Shown here: in pieces, positions 37,199 through 46,694 of the stretch
How positions within the stretch are numbered: position 1 is the first letter of the stretch
Layout: the number at the start of each line of letters is the position of its first letter
Assembly: GCF_011683915.1 (NCBI RefSeq)
Contig: NZ_JAAQPH010000013.1
Span: forward strand, 1-64,000
Source: Pelagibius litoralis
Lineage (GTDB): Bacteria; Pseudomonadota; Alphaproteobacteria; Kiloniellales; Kiloniellaceae
Direction of reading: 5' to 3'
DNA: 64,000 bases
Program-made: the position numbers and the translations under genes
Notes under the pieces: generated by a model
The model's input: the letters and a program-made list of their open reading frames with translations, nothing else
Databases searched by the model: none
What the model was told of the DNA's origin: nothing

Positions 37199-37366
37199 AT
37201 GGCCAAGCCAGCGACGCAATTGATCAAGATGGTGAGTACCGCGGACACCGGCTATTTTTATGTGGCCAAGAAGAACCCGCGCACCATGACTGAAAAGATG
37301 GAATTCCGGAAGTACGACCCCGTTGCGCGCAAGCACGTGGTCTTCAAGGAATCCAAAATGAAATAG
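37199..37366 (+). CDS. rpmG: 50S ribosomal protein L33
   Basis: 55 residues: [20 protein letters not shown] followed by YVAKKNPRT and [18 protein letters not shown], the family pattern. The form lacks the zinc-binding cysteines of C+ L33, so it is the zinc-independent type. A good ribosome site (AGGTAAAGGA), its own promoter and a strong terminator make it a single-gene unit. Confidence 0.97.
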   Translation: MAKPATQLIKMVSTADTGYFYVAKKNPRTMTEKMEFRKYDPVARKHVVFKESKMK

Positions 37367-37392
37367 TCCGGGTTCATCCCGGATTGCTCAAG

Positions 37393-37425
37393 CGGCCGCC
37401 CTTCCCGGGCGGCCGTTTTGTTTTT
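37393..37425 (+). terminator. Rho-independent terminator of rpmG
   Basis: Stem CGGCCGCCC (37393-37401) and GGGCGGCCG (37407-37415), five-base loop, then TTTTGTTTTT. It is 27 bases after the rpmG stop. Confidence 0.93.
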
Positions 37426-37496
37426 GGGTTGTCTTCAGGGGTCTGTTGCGGACCTGGGGCCTGCTGACTGTGCCTGTCCGTCCGAGGGCGGCCGGA

Positions 37497-38921
37497 TTAC
37501 TCCCCGCCGGCGGAACCGGTGGCTATGGAACGCTGCGAGCGCAGTTCCAGCTCAGCCGAGCGAACCCGGTTCCGGCCCGCTTCCTTGGCACCGTAGAGCG
37601 CCTCGTCGGCCCGTGAAATCAGCGCCTCCGGCGTCTCCATCGGGTCCCGGGTCGTTGCCGCGCCGATCGATATCGTCACGTCAAGGCTGGTGTCGCTGCC
37701 CGAGATCGCAAAGGGTTGGTCGGCGACGAGACTACGGACCCGCTCTGCCACGTTCACCGCGACATCGACGTCCGCATCCGGCATCACGATGACGAACTCC
37801 TCACCGCCGTAGCGGCACAGCAGGTCAAGGTCGCGGATGCCGCGGGTCACCCGATTGGCCAGTTCCTGCAGCACCTCGTCGCCGGCAGTATGGCCATGCG
37901 TGTCGTTCACGCTCTTGAAGTGATCGAGATCGAACATCAGGATCGACACCGGCTTCACCGTCTCGGCAATCTCAACGATCTTGCGGTCGAGGTGAGCGCT
38001 CATATAGCGCCTGTTGTAGACCCCGGTAAGAGTGTCGGTGTAGGCCAGCGCGACCGAGCTGCGCAGCATATCCCGGAGTTTGTCGTGATAGCGCCGGCGG
38101 CGGATCTGGGTGCGTGTGCGCGCCCGCAGCTCGTTGCGGTCGATTGGCTTGATCACATAGTCGGTAACCCCGATCTCCAGGCCCTTGGGCAGGCGGGGAA
38201 GATCCTCCTCGTCGAGAAGCAGCAGGATCGGCACGTGACGGGTGTCGTCCTGGGAGCGGAATTGCGAGCACAGCCGAAGGCCGTCCTCCTGACCAAGATG
38301 CAGGCTTACGATCAGCAGATCGAAGTCGGCGCCCTGTGCTGCGCTCAAGGCCTCATCCACGGTCTTGACGTGGTCGGTACGGTGGCCGTCTTCCGCCAGA
38401 TAGTCGGAAACCTTGCCGGCCAGGGTCTGGCTGGCATCGGCCAGCAGGATCCGGGCGTCGACGATCGTGTCCTCGACCTCAACGTCATTTTCCGCCAGAA
38501 CCTCGTCATTACCGCTGGCGGCCTGGCGGACTCTCAACTCGTCCATCATGAGCTTGAGGCGCGCCAGGGAGCGAACACGGGCAAAAAGCGCAATATCGTT
38601 GACCGGCTTGGTGAGGAAGTCGTCGGCGCCGGCCTCCAGCCCGCGTACCCGGTCGGCTACGTCGCTGAGGGCGGTTATCATCACCAGGGGAATATGGCTT
38701 GTCGCCGGGTCGGCCTTCAGGCGCTCGCAGAGCTCGAAGCCATCCATGCCGGGCATCATGACATCGCTGAGGATGAGATCCGGCGCTTCGCTGCGGGCAA
38801 GTTCTATGGCGGAAGGGCCGTCGGAAGCGGTCAGCACGTCGAAGTACTCTGCCGAGAGTTTAACCTCGAGCAACTTCACATTGGCTGGAATATCGTCGAC
38901 GACCAGTATGCGGGCGGTCAT
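37497..38921 (-). CDS. pleD: Response regulator diguanylate cyclase PleD
   Basis: 474 residues: receiver 1 (1-125, phospho-acceptor Asp53), a degenerate receiver 2 (155-275, Ser206 where the Asp would be), and a GGDEF domain with GGEEF (372-376) and inhibitory-site RDLD (363-366). This is the PleD layout of Caulobacter, where phosphorylation makes cyclic di-GMP at one pole and drives the swarmer-to-stalked change. Transcribed after divK, 22 bases downstream, as in many alphaproteobacteria. Confidence 0.96.
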   Translation of the reverse strand: MTARILVVDDIPANVKLLEVKLSAEYFDVLTASDGPSAIELARSEAPDLILSDVMMPGMDGFELCERLKADPATSHIPLVMITALSDVADRVRGLEAGADDFLTKPVNDIALFARVRSLARLKLMMDELRVRQAASGNDEVLAENDVEVEDTIVDARILLADASQTLAGKVSDYLAEDGHRTDHVKTVDEALSAAQGADFDLLIVSLHLGQEDGLRLCSQFRSQDDTRHVPILLLLDEEDLPRLPKGLEIGVTDYVIKPIDRNELRARTRTQIRRRRYHDKLRDMLRSSVALAYTDTLTGVYNRRYMSAHLDRKIVEIAETVKPVSILMFDLDHFKSVNDTHGHTAGDEVLQELANRVTRGIRDLDLLCRYGGEEFVIVMPDADVDVAVNVAERVRSLVADQPFAISGSDTSLDVTISIGAATTRDPMETPEALISRADEALYGAKEAGRNRVRSAELELRSQRSIATGSAGGE

Positions 38922-38943
38922 GGCCGGCTATGCCTCGCCGCGA

Positions 38944-39309
38944 CTAACTCAGGAACCGCTCAACCGTCTCCAGGAAATTGGCGACAGAGATCGGCTTGGC
39001 GATATAGGCCTCACAACCCCCTTCGCGGATCTTTTCTTCATCGCCCTTCATCGCAAAGGCGGTCACCGCGACAACCGGAATGGCCTTGAGGTTATCGTCC
39101 TCTTTGATCCACTTCGTGACTTCCAGGCCCGAAACCTCCGGCAACTGGATGTCCATAAGGATAAGGTCGGGCCGGTGTTCGCGCGCCAGGCGCAAAGCTT
39201 CCATTCCATCCTTGGTCTGGAGAATATTGTATCCATGCGCCTCAAGAAGATCGTGGAAGAGCTTCATGTTCAGCTCATTGTCTTCCACGATCAGCACGGT
39301 CTTTGCCAT
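38944..39309 (-). CDS. divK: Single-domain response regulator DivK
   Basis: 121 residues from ATG 39309: a lone receiver with Asp53 ([13 protein letters not shown]), acidic pocket in IVEDNE, and C-terminal Lys (YIAKPIS). The opening [20 protein letters not shown] is near-identical to known DivK. It controls the CckA-CtrA pathway through DivL and shares histidine kinases with PleD. A 12-residue upstream extension is possible but not typical. Confidence 0.96.
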   Translation of the reverse strand: MAKTVLIVEDNELNMKLFHDLLEAHGYNILQTKDGMEALRLAREHRPDLILMDIQLPEVSGLEVTKWIKEDDNLKAIPVVAVTAFAMKGDEEKIREGGCEAYIAKPISVANFLETVERFLS

Positions 39310-39573
39310 GCCTTCGCTTGTAACGGTGTTCGTTCCATTCATCATGTTTATTGCCCTGCCCGATGGCGCTTATGATAGGGAGGCACTGTCTGTGAGATAG
39401 ACGGCACCGACAAGTCCTTTGACAACGGCTGGTTCACCCGCGCTGCAAACCCGCAACGCCAAACCGCCGACCTCAGCGCATTGATAGAACGATAAAGTTA
39501 ATTTTTGGTAAGCTTTGGTTACACTACGTTCTGTGACTCCGGCGACCAAGTGGCAAAATAGGTAAAAGGTCTC

Positions 39574-40503
39574 ATGCAGATCGGTGTTGATCTCGGCGGT
39601 ACGAAAATAGAAGCGGTCGCCTTGTCTGATAATGGCAAAACACTGGTTCGCCAGCGCATTGCAACGCCCCGACAGGATTATGGCGCGACCATCAGGGCGA
39701 TTGCAGGCCTGATTCACAATGTCGAGAACGAACTCAAGGAGCGCTGCAGCGTCGGGATCGGTATTCCCGGCGCCTTTTCTGCAGCCACCGGTTTAGTAAA
39801 AAACTCCAATTCTACTTGGCTTTTGGGAAAGCCTCTCGACCGTGACCTGGCCAAACAGCTCGGCCGCCCGCTACGCATCACAAATGACGCCAACTGCCTG
39901 ACTGTTTCCGAGGCGACCAACGGCGCCGCGGCCGGCATGAGGGTCGTGTTCGGCGTTATTATCGGTACCGGTGTCGGCGGCGGTATTGCAATCAATGGCC
40001 GGCCCCACATCGGCAGGAATGCAATTGCCGGCGAGTGGGGACATACCTCCCTGCCCTGGCCGCAGCCGGGCGAGCAGCCCGGACCGTCTTGCTATTGCGG
40101 CAAGCAGGGTTGCATTGAGACGTTCCTGTCGGGCCCGGGGTTGGCCCGCGACTATGAGGGCACTACCGGAATCACGGCAACGGCCGCAGAGATCGCCAGC
40201 CGTGCCGCCGCCGGGGAACAGACGGCCATCCAGGCGCTGGAACGCTATGAGGAGCGCCTTGCGCGGGCCCTGGCGCCGATGATCAACATCCTCGACCCGG
40301 ACGTGATCGTGCTCGGCGGCGGGGTCTCGAACATCGAGCGCCTCTACCAGAACGTACCGCGCCTCCTGCCGCAGTTCGTTTTCTCAGATCATCTGACGAC
40401 AGAACTGGTGAAGGCGGCACATGGCGATTCCAGCGGCGTTTTCGGCGCCGCGCAACTATGGCGCCCGGACGAGCTTGCCGACGCTACCCGCGAGCTGGTG
40501 TGA
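39574..40503 (+). CDS. ROK-family sugar kinase, probable fructokinase
   Basis: 309 residues. ATP-binding VDLGGTKIE at residues 5-13, sugar site GIPGAFSAATG and NDANCLTVSEA with the catalytic Asp, GTGVGGG, and the ROK zinc motif CYCGKQGCIETFLSG. The close match to Mak-type kinases suggests fructose or mannose as substrate, but substrate is uncertain. Four bases separate it from dinB on the same strand. Confidence 0.9.
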   Translation: MQIGVDLGGTKIEAVALSDNGKTLVRQRIATPRQDYGATIRAIAGLIHNVENELKERCSVGIGIPGAFSAATGLVKNSNSTWLLGKPLDRDLAKQLGRPLRITNDANCLTVSEATNGAAAGMRVVFGVIIGTGVGGGIAINGRPHIGRNAIAGEWGHTSLPWPQPGEQPGPSCYCGKQGCIETFLSGPGLARDYEGTTGITATAAEIASRAAAGEQTAIQALERYEERLARALAPMINILDPDVIVLGGGVSNIERLYQNVPRLLPQFVFSDHLTTELVKAAHGDSSGVFGAAQLWRPDELADATRELV

Positions 40504-40506
40504 GCC

Positions 40507-41868
40507 GTGCCAGCCATCTGCCGAGACTGCCTGGAGGTCTTCGGAGGCCCCCCCTCCGAAGACGGGCCGGCATCCGGCTCCAGCGAGCCGGTCCGCTGTT
40601 TGCAGTGCCAGAGCCCACGGCTGATCCGCCATCCCGAGCTCGATAGCCTGGCGATCGCCCATATCGACTGCGATGCCTTCTACGCCAGCGTTGAAAAACG
40701 CGACCGCCCGGAACTGAGCGATAAACCGGTTATCGTCGGCGGTGGCCGGCGCGGCGTCGTTTCCGCAGCCTGTTATGTCGCGCGCATGTACGGGGTGCAC
40801 TCTGCCATGCCCATGTTCAAGGCTCTCAAGGCCTGCCCGGATGCCGTCGTCGTACGCCCCGACATGGCCAAGTACAGTGCGATCGGCAAAGAAATACGCG
40901 AGCGCATGAACGCGCTGACACCGCTAGTCGAACCGATCTCCATCGACGAGGCTTTCCTGGATCTGACGGGAACCGAGGTGCTCCATCACGGCTGGCCGGC
41001 CCGCAGCCTCGCAGGCTTGGTGAGGAGCATCGAAAGCGACATAGGGCTGACCGCGTCAATCGGTCTCTCGTTCAACAAGTTCCTGGCGAAGATTGCCTCC
41101 GACCTGGATAAGCCCCGCGGCTTCGCGGTTATCGGCCGTGGCGAAGCACGGGATTTCCTGGCGGGCCAGCCTGTCAGCATCATCTGGGGCGTGGGAAAGT
41201 CGCTGCGCGCCACCCTTGCCCGCGACGGAATCTCGATGGTCCGTCACCTGTTGCCTTTCGAGAAAGCCGAACTGGTCGCCCGCTATGGCCGGATCGGGCA
41301 GCGTCTCTATCACTTTGCCAGAGCCGAGGACGACCGCAGCGTCATTTCGCAGGGCAAGACCAAGAGCATATCATCGGAAACCACATTCAACACCGATATC
41401 TCAACGGCGAAGGGGCTGCTGGAGCCTCTCTGGCCGCTTTGCGAGAAGGTCGCCCGGCGCCTGAAGCGCGCCTCCCTGGCCGGCGGCAGCGTGCAACTTA
41501 AGCTGAAGACCGCCGAGTTCAAGCTGATCTCCCGGTCGCGAAGACTGCCGGCGGCGACGCAGATGGCGGAAGAAATCTATCGTGTCGCAGAACCTCTGCT
41601 GCGCCAGGAAGCCGACGGGCGGGCTTTCCGGCTGATCGGCGTGGGCGCGGCCGACCTGGTAGCGGACGACGAGGCGGATCTTCCGGATCTGCTCGATCCC
41701 GAGCGCAACAAGCGCGTGAAAATAGAGATGGCGATGGATCAGGTCCGCAGCAAGCTGGGTAACGAATCGATCGTCAAAGGGCGTGCCCTCGGCGCCCGGC
41801 CGGTTGAGCGCCGGCCGTCCGCGGATGAAACAGGCAGCGCTGACCGACCGCTACTCAAGAAAAACTAG
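40507..41868 (+). CDS. dinB: DNA polymerase IV with an N-terminal zinc-finger-like extension
   Basis: 453 residues from GTG 40507. Residues 1-45 hold Cys5-x2-Cys8 and Cys31-x2-Cys34, a likely zinc ribbon absent from E. coli DinB. The Y-family polymerase core follows: HIDCDAFYASVE (Asp54, Asp56), SIDEAFLDL (Asp147, Glu148), the helix-hairpin region GVGKSLRATLARDGI and the little finger. It performs translesion synthesis. No canonical C-terminal clamp-binding peptide is obvious. The TAG stop belongs to a repeat element, as with pyrC. Confidence 0.93.
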   Translation: MPAICRDCLEVFGGPPSEDGPASGSSEPVRCLQCQSPRLIRHPELDSLAIAHIDCDAFYASVEKRDRPELSDKPVIVGGGRRGVVSAACYVARMYGVHSAMPMFKALKACPDAVVVRPDMAKYSAIGKEIRERMNALTPLVEPISIDEAFLDLTGTEVLHHGWPARSLAGLVRSIESDIGLTASIGLSFNKFLAKIASDLDKPRGFAVIGRGEARDFLAGQPVSIIWGVGKSLRATLARDGISMVRHLLPFEKAELVARYGRIGQRLYHFARAEDDRSVISQGKTKSISSETTFNTDISTAKGLLEPLWPLCEKVARRLKRASLAGGSVQLKLKTAEFKLISRSRRLPAATQMAEEIYRVAEPLLRQEADGRAFRLIGVGAADLVADDEADLPDLLDPERNKRVKIEMAMDQVRSKLGNESIVKGRALGARPVERRPSADETGSADRPLLKKN

Positions 41869-42002
41869 AGCAGATCCTGGTCGGATGGAATCGCCGGAGG
41901 CGATCCATCGACCGGGTGAATCTGCTCTAACTGTTTGATGGCGATCGGATCATGTTTTGGCGCAACCACGAAGTGGTTCCGTCAAAACATGATCCGATCT
42001 AG
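41865..42002. repeat. Two-hairpin dispersed repeat element, copy 2 (partner 28055-28195)
   Basis: 138 bases, bounded by CTAG, with the same two-hairpin plan as copy 1 and high similarity, including compensating changes in the right palindrome arms (GTTTTGGCGCAACCAC against GTGGTTCCGTCAAAAC). It supplies the dinB stop codon and sits between convergent dinB and eipB. Confidence 0.88.
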
Positions 42003-42011
42003 GCCGCAGGC

Positions 42012-42827
42012 TCAACAGGCCGGAGCGGCAATCGATTCCACAGCGCTGAGGTCGGCGTTCAGCACAAAGTCGCCATAGTCCAGGCGCATCTCATCGACCA
42101 CACCGTTGGCAAAGAGCCGTAAACCCTGCTCCTGTTCGGGTTCCGCCTTTGATTCATCGGGCCCGTAGAAAGCTAGATTGAGACGCCAGGACGGCACTTG
42201 GGAAAGCAGCGGACTGGCAATCTGCGTCTCTGCGCCGGCCGGCAGGTTGCGCGACAGCGCGGTCGACACGCCGAACAGGCCTTCATCACCCGAACCGTCG
42301 AACACCAGCCGCCAGTGCGGTGTTTGGCCGTCCCCGGCGCGCGCGAGAACGTCGATGGTATGCTGGGTCGGGAAAAGCGTACCGGCGGGCAAAGCCACTT
42401 CCCGTTCCTGAGGTTCGGTAAAGATCGCCCGCCCGGAGCCGTCGTCGCCCAGTTGGGCTTCGCCGCGTACCCGCTCGCTTTCCCCCGCTCCATCGAAGCG
42501 GCGAACGAAGAAGCGATATCGCTTGCCGTCTTTCGACTCCCAGGACGAAAGGCTCCAACCGAAGCTGGCCAGAAAGCCGTCCTCATAGAGCAATTGGACA
42601 CGGAATTTTTGCACGACGGTCCAGCCGTCACAGGCATCAGCCCATTCAAACTCAAAACGCCCCTGAGCCTGAACAACGGGGCTGACGCTGGTCGCATCGC
42701 CCAAGGTCAGATAATAGGTCGCAGAGTGCGGCACCAGATCGACAGCAGGACCGGCGCCTGCGGCCGATGCCGGTGAGGTCCAAATGCCGGCAAGGGCCGC
42801 CAGAACAATCAAGCGATAACGATACAT
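42012..42827 (-). CDS. eipB: Cell envelope integrity protein EipB (DUF1849)
   Basis: 271 residues from ATG 42827 (AGGAAAC upstream) with a signal peptide ending about residue 22 (SPASAAG). The mature protein begins VDLVPHSATYYLTLGDATS and contains the ADACDGWT segment; Cys66 there and the very last residue Cys271 match the pair that forms the disulphide in Brucella EipB. EipB is a periplasmic spiral beta-barrel protein needed for envelope stability. Confidence 0.88.
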   Translation of the reverse strand: MYRYRLIVLAALAGIWTSPASAAGAGPAVDLVPHSATYYLTLGDATSVSPVVQAQGRFEFEWADACDGWTVVQKFRVQLLYEDGFLASFGWSLSSWESKDGKRYRFFVRRFDGAGESERVRGEAQLGDDGSGRAIFTEPQEREVALPAGTLFPTQHTIDVLARAGDGQTPHWRLVFDGSGDEGLFGVSTALSRNLPAGAETQIASPLLSQVPSWRLNLAFYGPDESKAEPEQEQGLRLFANGVVDEMRLDYGDFVLNADLSAVESIAAPAC

Positions 42828-42928
42828 GGTCGGTTTCCTAGCAGCCGGGTCCGCACCTGCGAACAACCCTCGTCAATAGGTGTAAGTGCTTGCATTTCTG
42901 TTAAACATCAAGGCTTTCCGAAAACTCA

Positions 42929-43825
42929 TTGGTCCCTGCCAAATCGCCTGGCAGCTCATCGAAATCGACGGCAATACTGGTCAGGAAGGCGGCAAATCCT
43001 GCCGGTCTCGCTCCGGGCTACCAGCCTAAGCTGTTGAAATACTACACTCTTGTCTTGGCCCATGAATTGCAACGTAGGCTTGGGAACAATGTTGTAGACC
43101 GGGTGGACATGACGATGATTCCGGGCCTTCTGGATGGTCTAAAAATCGACAAGCTGATCGCTCCCGACAGCTTGCCGCAGCTATGCTCGGCTGCCGACCG
43201 ATTGCGCCGCCTGGCTCATGAAGCGCCGGAAACGCTTTGTCCTTCGGCTCTGGGCCTTCTGGACGACCTGCTTGCTTCTGCGGCTGAAGCCGAGCAATCG
43301 ATGGCCCTGCAGCGCGCGCGCATCCGCTATCTGGAATCCCTGTCGGTTACCGACGAACTCACCAATCTGCTCAATCGCCGCGGCTTCGAGACGGAACTGT
43401 CTCGGGCGCTGGCCCGGGCAAGGCGGATGGGCGAAACCGGCCTGCTGCTGCTTTGCGACCTCAACCACTTCAAGGCCGTCAACGATAGTCATGGCCACCA
43501 GGCAGGTGACGCGATGCTGCGCGTAGTTGCACAGGCCCTGAAAAGCAGCACACGAGAGAGTGACTATGTAGCGCGTGTCGGCGGTGACGAGTTCGCCGTG
43601 ATCATGACCCACACATCGCCGGAAGAAAGCGCGTTTCTCGCCCAAAAACTCTCAAGCCGGGTCAACAAACTCCACTCCCCCTGGCGCGACGGCCACCTCC
43701 CCGTATCGGCCAGCTTCGGCACAGCGATCTACGACCGAAGCAGCCAGCCCGATACGCTGGTCTTTCTGGCGGACCAGGATCTCTATCGCAGCAAGAAACC
43801 CCGCCTGCTGCCCGCAGAAGTTTAA
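42929..43825 (+). CDS. GGDEF-domain diguanylate cyclase
   Basis: 298 residues if it starts at TTG 42929; the true start may be later. N-terminal helical region of about 130 residues with no known domain, then GGDEF (218-222) in YVARVGGDEFAVI with inhibitory-site RESD five residues before. Other catalytic elements (DELTNLLNRRGFE, LLLCDLNHFKAVND) are present, so it should be active. No membrane segment is seen. Confidence 0.88.
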   Translation: MVPAKSPGSSSKSTAILVRKAANPAGLAPGYQPKLLKYYTLVLAHELQRRLGNNVVDRVDMTMIPGLLDGLKIDKLIAPDSLPQLCSAADRLRRLAHEAPETLCPSALGLLDDLLASAAEAEQSMALQRARIRYLESLSVTDELTNLLNRRGFETELSRALARARRMGETGLLLLCDLNHFKAVNDSHGHQAGDAMLRVVAQALKSSTRESDYVARVGGDEFAVIMTHTSPEESAFLAQKLSSRVNKLHSPWRDGHLPVSASFGTAIYDRSSQPDTLVFLADQDLYRSKKPRLLPAEV

Positions 43826-43865
43826 GGACTCCCGACACGGGCAACAACTGCTGTAAACTCCGGGA

Positions 43866-44339
43866 ATGTATCTTCCCCGCGCCATACAGCTGGACCGCTC
43901 CGACCTGGAAATCTTCAACCCCGCCTGCCAGCCGGGCGAATGGGCCGTTCCGGGAACATTTGCCTTTGCCGATACCGATCTGGAGAGTGCTGATCGCAAG
44001 CAACAGCTGGCTTTCAGAACGGCCTGGCTCGGTGTCGAGAGCTTCGGTCACACGACCCTGGTTGAGATTGCGGAGATTGATGAAGCCGGCTTCTTCAGAA
44101 CTGTCGAGCAGCTCGCCCAACACCTGGTTATCCGCTACGGCGCCCCCAGTCTGGCAGCCGCTCTGCCGGCGGCCCGTGCCGAACTCGACGACGCGGCAAG
44201 CCTGAGCGACCACAAACTGGGCACCCTTCTCGCAATCGAACGGGAGATGACCGACGATGGCGTGAAGGAGCGGGTGCGGGTGATCAAGCCGGAGCGCGCG
44301 CAGGACCATGCCCGCATCTGGACGGTCGCCGAGGACTGA
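43866..44339 (+). CDS. DUF6505-like protein
   Basis: 157 residues, soluble. MYLPRAIQLDRSDLEIF, GEWAVPGTFAFAD, FRTAWLGVESFGHTTLVEIA and HLVIRYGAPSLAAALPAARA follow the pattern of a small family I associate with DUF6505 from alphaproteobacteria, function unknown. It lies 40 bases after the GGDEF gene on the same strand, so it may be co-transcribed. Confidence 0.6.
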   Translation: MYLPRAIQLDRSDLEIFNPACQPGEWAVPGTFAFADTDLESADRKQQLAFRTAWLGVESFGHTTLVEIAEIDEAGFFRTVEQLAQHLVIRYGAPSLAAALPAARAELDDAASLSDHKLGTLLAIEREMTDDGVKERVRVIKPERAQDHARIWTVAED

Positions 44340-44388
44340 GCGCGCTATGACCGGTGGGAACGGGGTTCACCGCCGGCCACCCTCGCAA

Positions 44389-46602
44389 TCACGCGCTGCG
44401 CACTTTGTCGAGAAACTGAGACACTTGCGTTTTCAACTCGCCCGCCTGCTCCGCCAGAGTGCTTGATGCAGAGAGCATACGCTGTGCCGAGTTTCCTGTT
44501 TCTCCAATTGCCTGATGAACGCCGGAGATGTTGCTGCCGGCTTTCTGCGCACCAGAGGCAGCCTCTTGAACGTTGCGCGATATCTCCTTCGTGGCCGCCG
44601 ACTGCTCTTCCACCGCAGAGGCGATAGCGGTCCCGATGTGATCGATCTCAGCAATCGTCGACGTGATCTCCTTGATGGCGGATACGGAATCGCGGGTGGC
44701 ACCCTGAATACCGGTGATCTGTTCGGCAATATCCTCGGTGGCACTGGCCGTTTGTGTGGCAAGCTGCTTTACCTCACTGGCCACCACCGCGAAGCCCTTG
44801 CCGGCATCGCCGGCCCGCGCCGCTTCGATTGTGGCGTTGAGCGCAAGCAGGTTGGTCTGCTCGGCAATGGCGGTAATCAATTGCACGACTTCGCCGATCT
44901 TGTGAGCCGCCTGGGCCAGACCCTCGACCTGCTTATTGGTGCGTTGCCCCTTGTCGACTGCCTGGGCGGCGATTTTCGAGGACTGGTTGACCTGGCGGCC
45001 GATCTCCTGGATCGACGTGGACAACTCCTCTGCCGCACTGGCCACGGTCTGCACATTGGTTGAGGTTTGCTCGGCTGCACCGGCCGCGGCATCGGCCTGG
45101 GTTTTGGCATTCTCCGCGGTCGTAGCCATGCCCTTGGAGGACGTCTGCACCTCGCCCGATGCGCTGGAGACGGATTCAACGACCCCGAGTACCGTGGTCT
45201 CGAATCCATCCGCCAAGGACATCATGGCGGACTGCCGCTCCATGGTTGCCGCGGCGCGTTCCTCCTCGATCTTGCTATTGGCGGTTTCCACTTCGGCCAG
45301 GCCGTCCCGGAAAACCATCAGGGTCTTTGCCATCTCGGCGACTTCGTCGCTGCCCGTCACCGCCAATTCCGTCTTGAGATTTCCGCCTGCGATTTCACGC
45401 ATGGCCACGACCACTTCCGTCAGGCGCGCCACCAGGTTGCGGCCGACGTAGAGCCAGGTGATCGCCAGAGAAAAAATCAAACTGATCGCAGCGATCACTG
45501 CCAGCCAGAGCTTGCCGTTTGCGATGGCTTTTTCGGAAGATCCCGTGCCTTCGCTCAGTTCGGCATCGGCAAGATCGACCAGCCTATCGACCGCCTCGGC
45601 CAACTCCCCGGTCAGTTCACGGCTGGTCACCAGAACATCGTCGGCGTGCTCCGCAGCGGAAAGCTCTTCAGTGCGCAGCGTAAAGACATTGATCTCGTCG
45701 GCCCCCAGGGAAATCAGGCTTCCGACCAGGAAACCAAGCGCTTCCGCCTGCTCACCCTCGGGCACCTGCTGAAGGTTCTCTCCCAAGGTCGCCACCGCCG
45801 CATCAAATCGCTCCTTCAACGGCTGGAGCCGGCTGCGGTCGGTGGTATTGGCCGCATCGCGCAAGATGCCATTCAGGAGGTTTGACTGCGCTTCGATCTG
45901 CAATACCGCACGCAGAGACGTCACCCCTTCGTCGAAGAGTTCGGTCACCGCGTCCCCGCCAATGAGCGACGCATCGTCAGCCCGGATCACCAGGTCGAAA
46001 TTCAGGTCGTCGACGAAGGGCACGGTCGTTGCCAGAATATCGGCGTGCAAACTGGTAATCTCTTCTATTTTCGTTTCGCGGGCAGCGCGCGCCTTGAGCA
46101 TCTCGCCAACCGACTGACCAAGCAGTTCGAGATTGGACCTCGCTTCTTCGGTCAACCCGTCAATGGTCGTCAGTTGATCGGACTGGCCGGATCGTGCCCG
46201 AAGGGCTTCCAGGATAGCGTCCATCTCGGCACTGAGTTCGGCAAGGGACGCGTTGTGTTCTGCCTGCTCTGTTTCGTTCTTGGACGACACGAGCACCGGT
46301 GCCTCAGCCGACAGCGCCGCACTGACCGATGACAGCCGCAGTGCCTCCGTCATCGTTGGGACGCTGCTGTTGGTAACCTGATGAAACACCTGTCCAACAT
46401 TGGTGAAGGACAGTAGTGCGATGGCGCTGGCCGCCACCGTCAAAAAACTGACCGCCCCGAAAGCGGAGAACAGTCGGGCCCGGATACCGGCTTTACGGAA
46501 CAACGCGCGCAGCCGGCCGGGCTTTTTATCGCTCATGATCGTCTTGTCGCCATGCTCGGCCTTGCGCTTCTCCCCAGCCGCCGAGCTTTTCGGATCGCCC
46601 AT
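44389..46602 (-). CDS. Methyl-accepting chemotaxis protein
   Basis: 737 residues. First membrane helix about 45-67, a large helical periplasmic domain (about 70-362), second helix 365-386, HAMP 387-440, and a signalling domain with the highly conserved hairpin tip [20 protein letters not shown] plus [13 protein letters not shown]. No C-terminal CheR-tethering pentapeptide is visible. It follows a periplasmic binding protein gene on the same strand, separated by a hairpin, so the two may work together: ligand-loaded binding protein docking to the receptor. Confidence 0.95.
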   Translation of the reverse strand: MGDPKSSAAGEKRKAEHGDKTIMSDKKPGRLRALFRKAGIRARLFSAFGAVSFLTVAASAIALLSFTNVGQVFHQVTNSSVPTMTEALRLSSVSAALSAEAPVLVSSKNETEQAEHNASLAELSAEMDAILEALRARSGQSDQLTTIDGLTEEARSNLELLGQSVGEMLKARAARETKIEEITSLHADILATTVPFVDDLNFDLVIRADDASLIGGDAVTELFDEGVTSLRAVLQIEAQSNLLNGILRDAANTTDRSRLQPLKERFDAAVATLGENLQQVPEGEQAEALGFLVGSLISLGADEINVFTLRTEELSAAEHADDVLVTSRELTGELAEAVDRLVDLADAELSEGTGSSEKAIANGKLWLAVIAAISLIFSLAITWLYVGRNLVARLTEVVVAMREIAGGNLKTELAVTGSDEVAEMAKTLMVFRDGLAEVETANSKIEEERAAATMERQSAMMSLADGFETTVLGVVESVSSASGEVQTSSKGMATTAENAKTQADAAAGAAEQTSTNVQTVASAAEELSTSIQEIGRQVNQSSKIAAQAVDKGQRTNKQVEGLAQAAHKIGEVVQLITAIAEQTNLLALNATIEAARAGDAGKGFAVVASEVKQLATQTASATEDIAEQITGIQGATRDSVSAIKEITSTIAEIDHIGTAIASAVEEQSAATKEISRNVQEAASGAQKAGSNISGVHQAIGETGNSAQRMLSASSTLAEQAGELKTQVSQFLDKVRSA

Positions 46603-46653
46603 CGAACTTACCCCAATCCATCAACCCAAGGCCCCACAGGGGGCCGGATGAGC

Positions 46654-46684
46654 GTGAGGGCACCCACAAAGCGGATGCCCTCAC
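46654..46684 (-). other. Intercistronic hairpin between binding-protein and chemoreceptor genes
   Basis: GTGAGGGCA (46654-46662) and TGCCCTCAC (46676-46684) form a nine-base stem 10 bases after the binding-protein stop; a second stem GGCCCC/GGGGCC lies at about 46630-46645. Such stems after binding-protein genes protect the upstream mRNA and reduce read-through, giving more binding protein than receptor. Confidence 0.6.
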
Positions 46685-46694
46685 ACGCCTCTGC

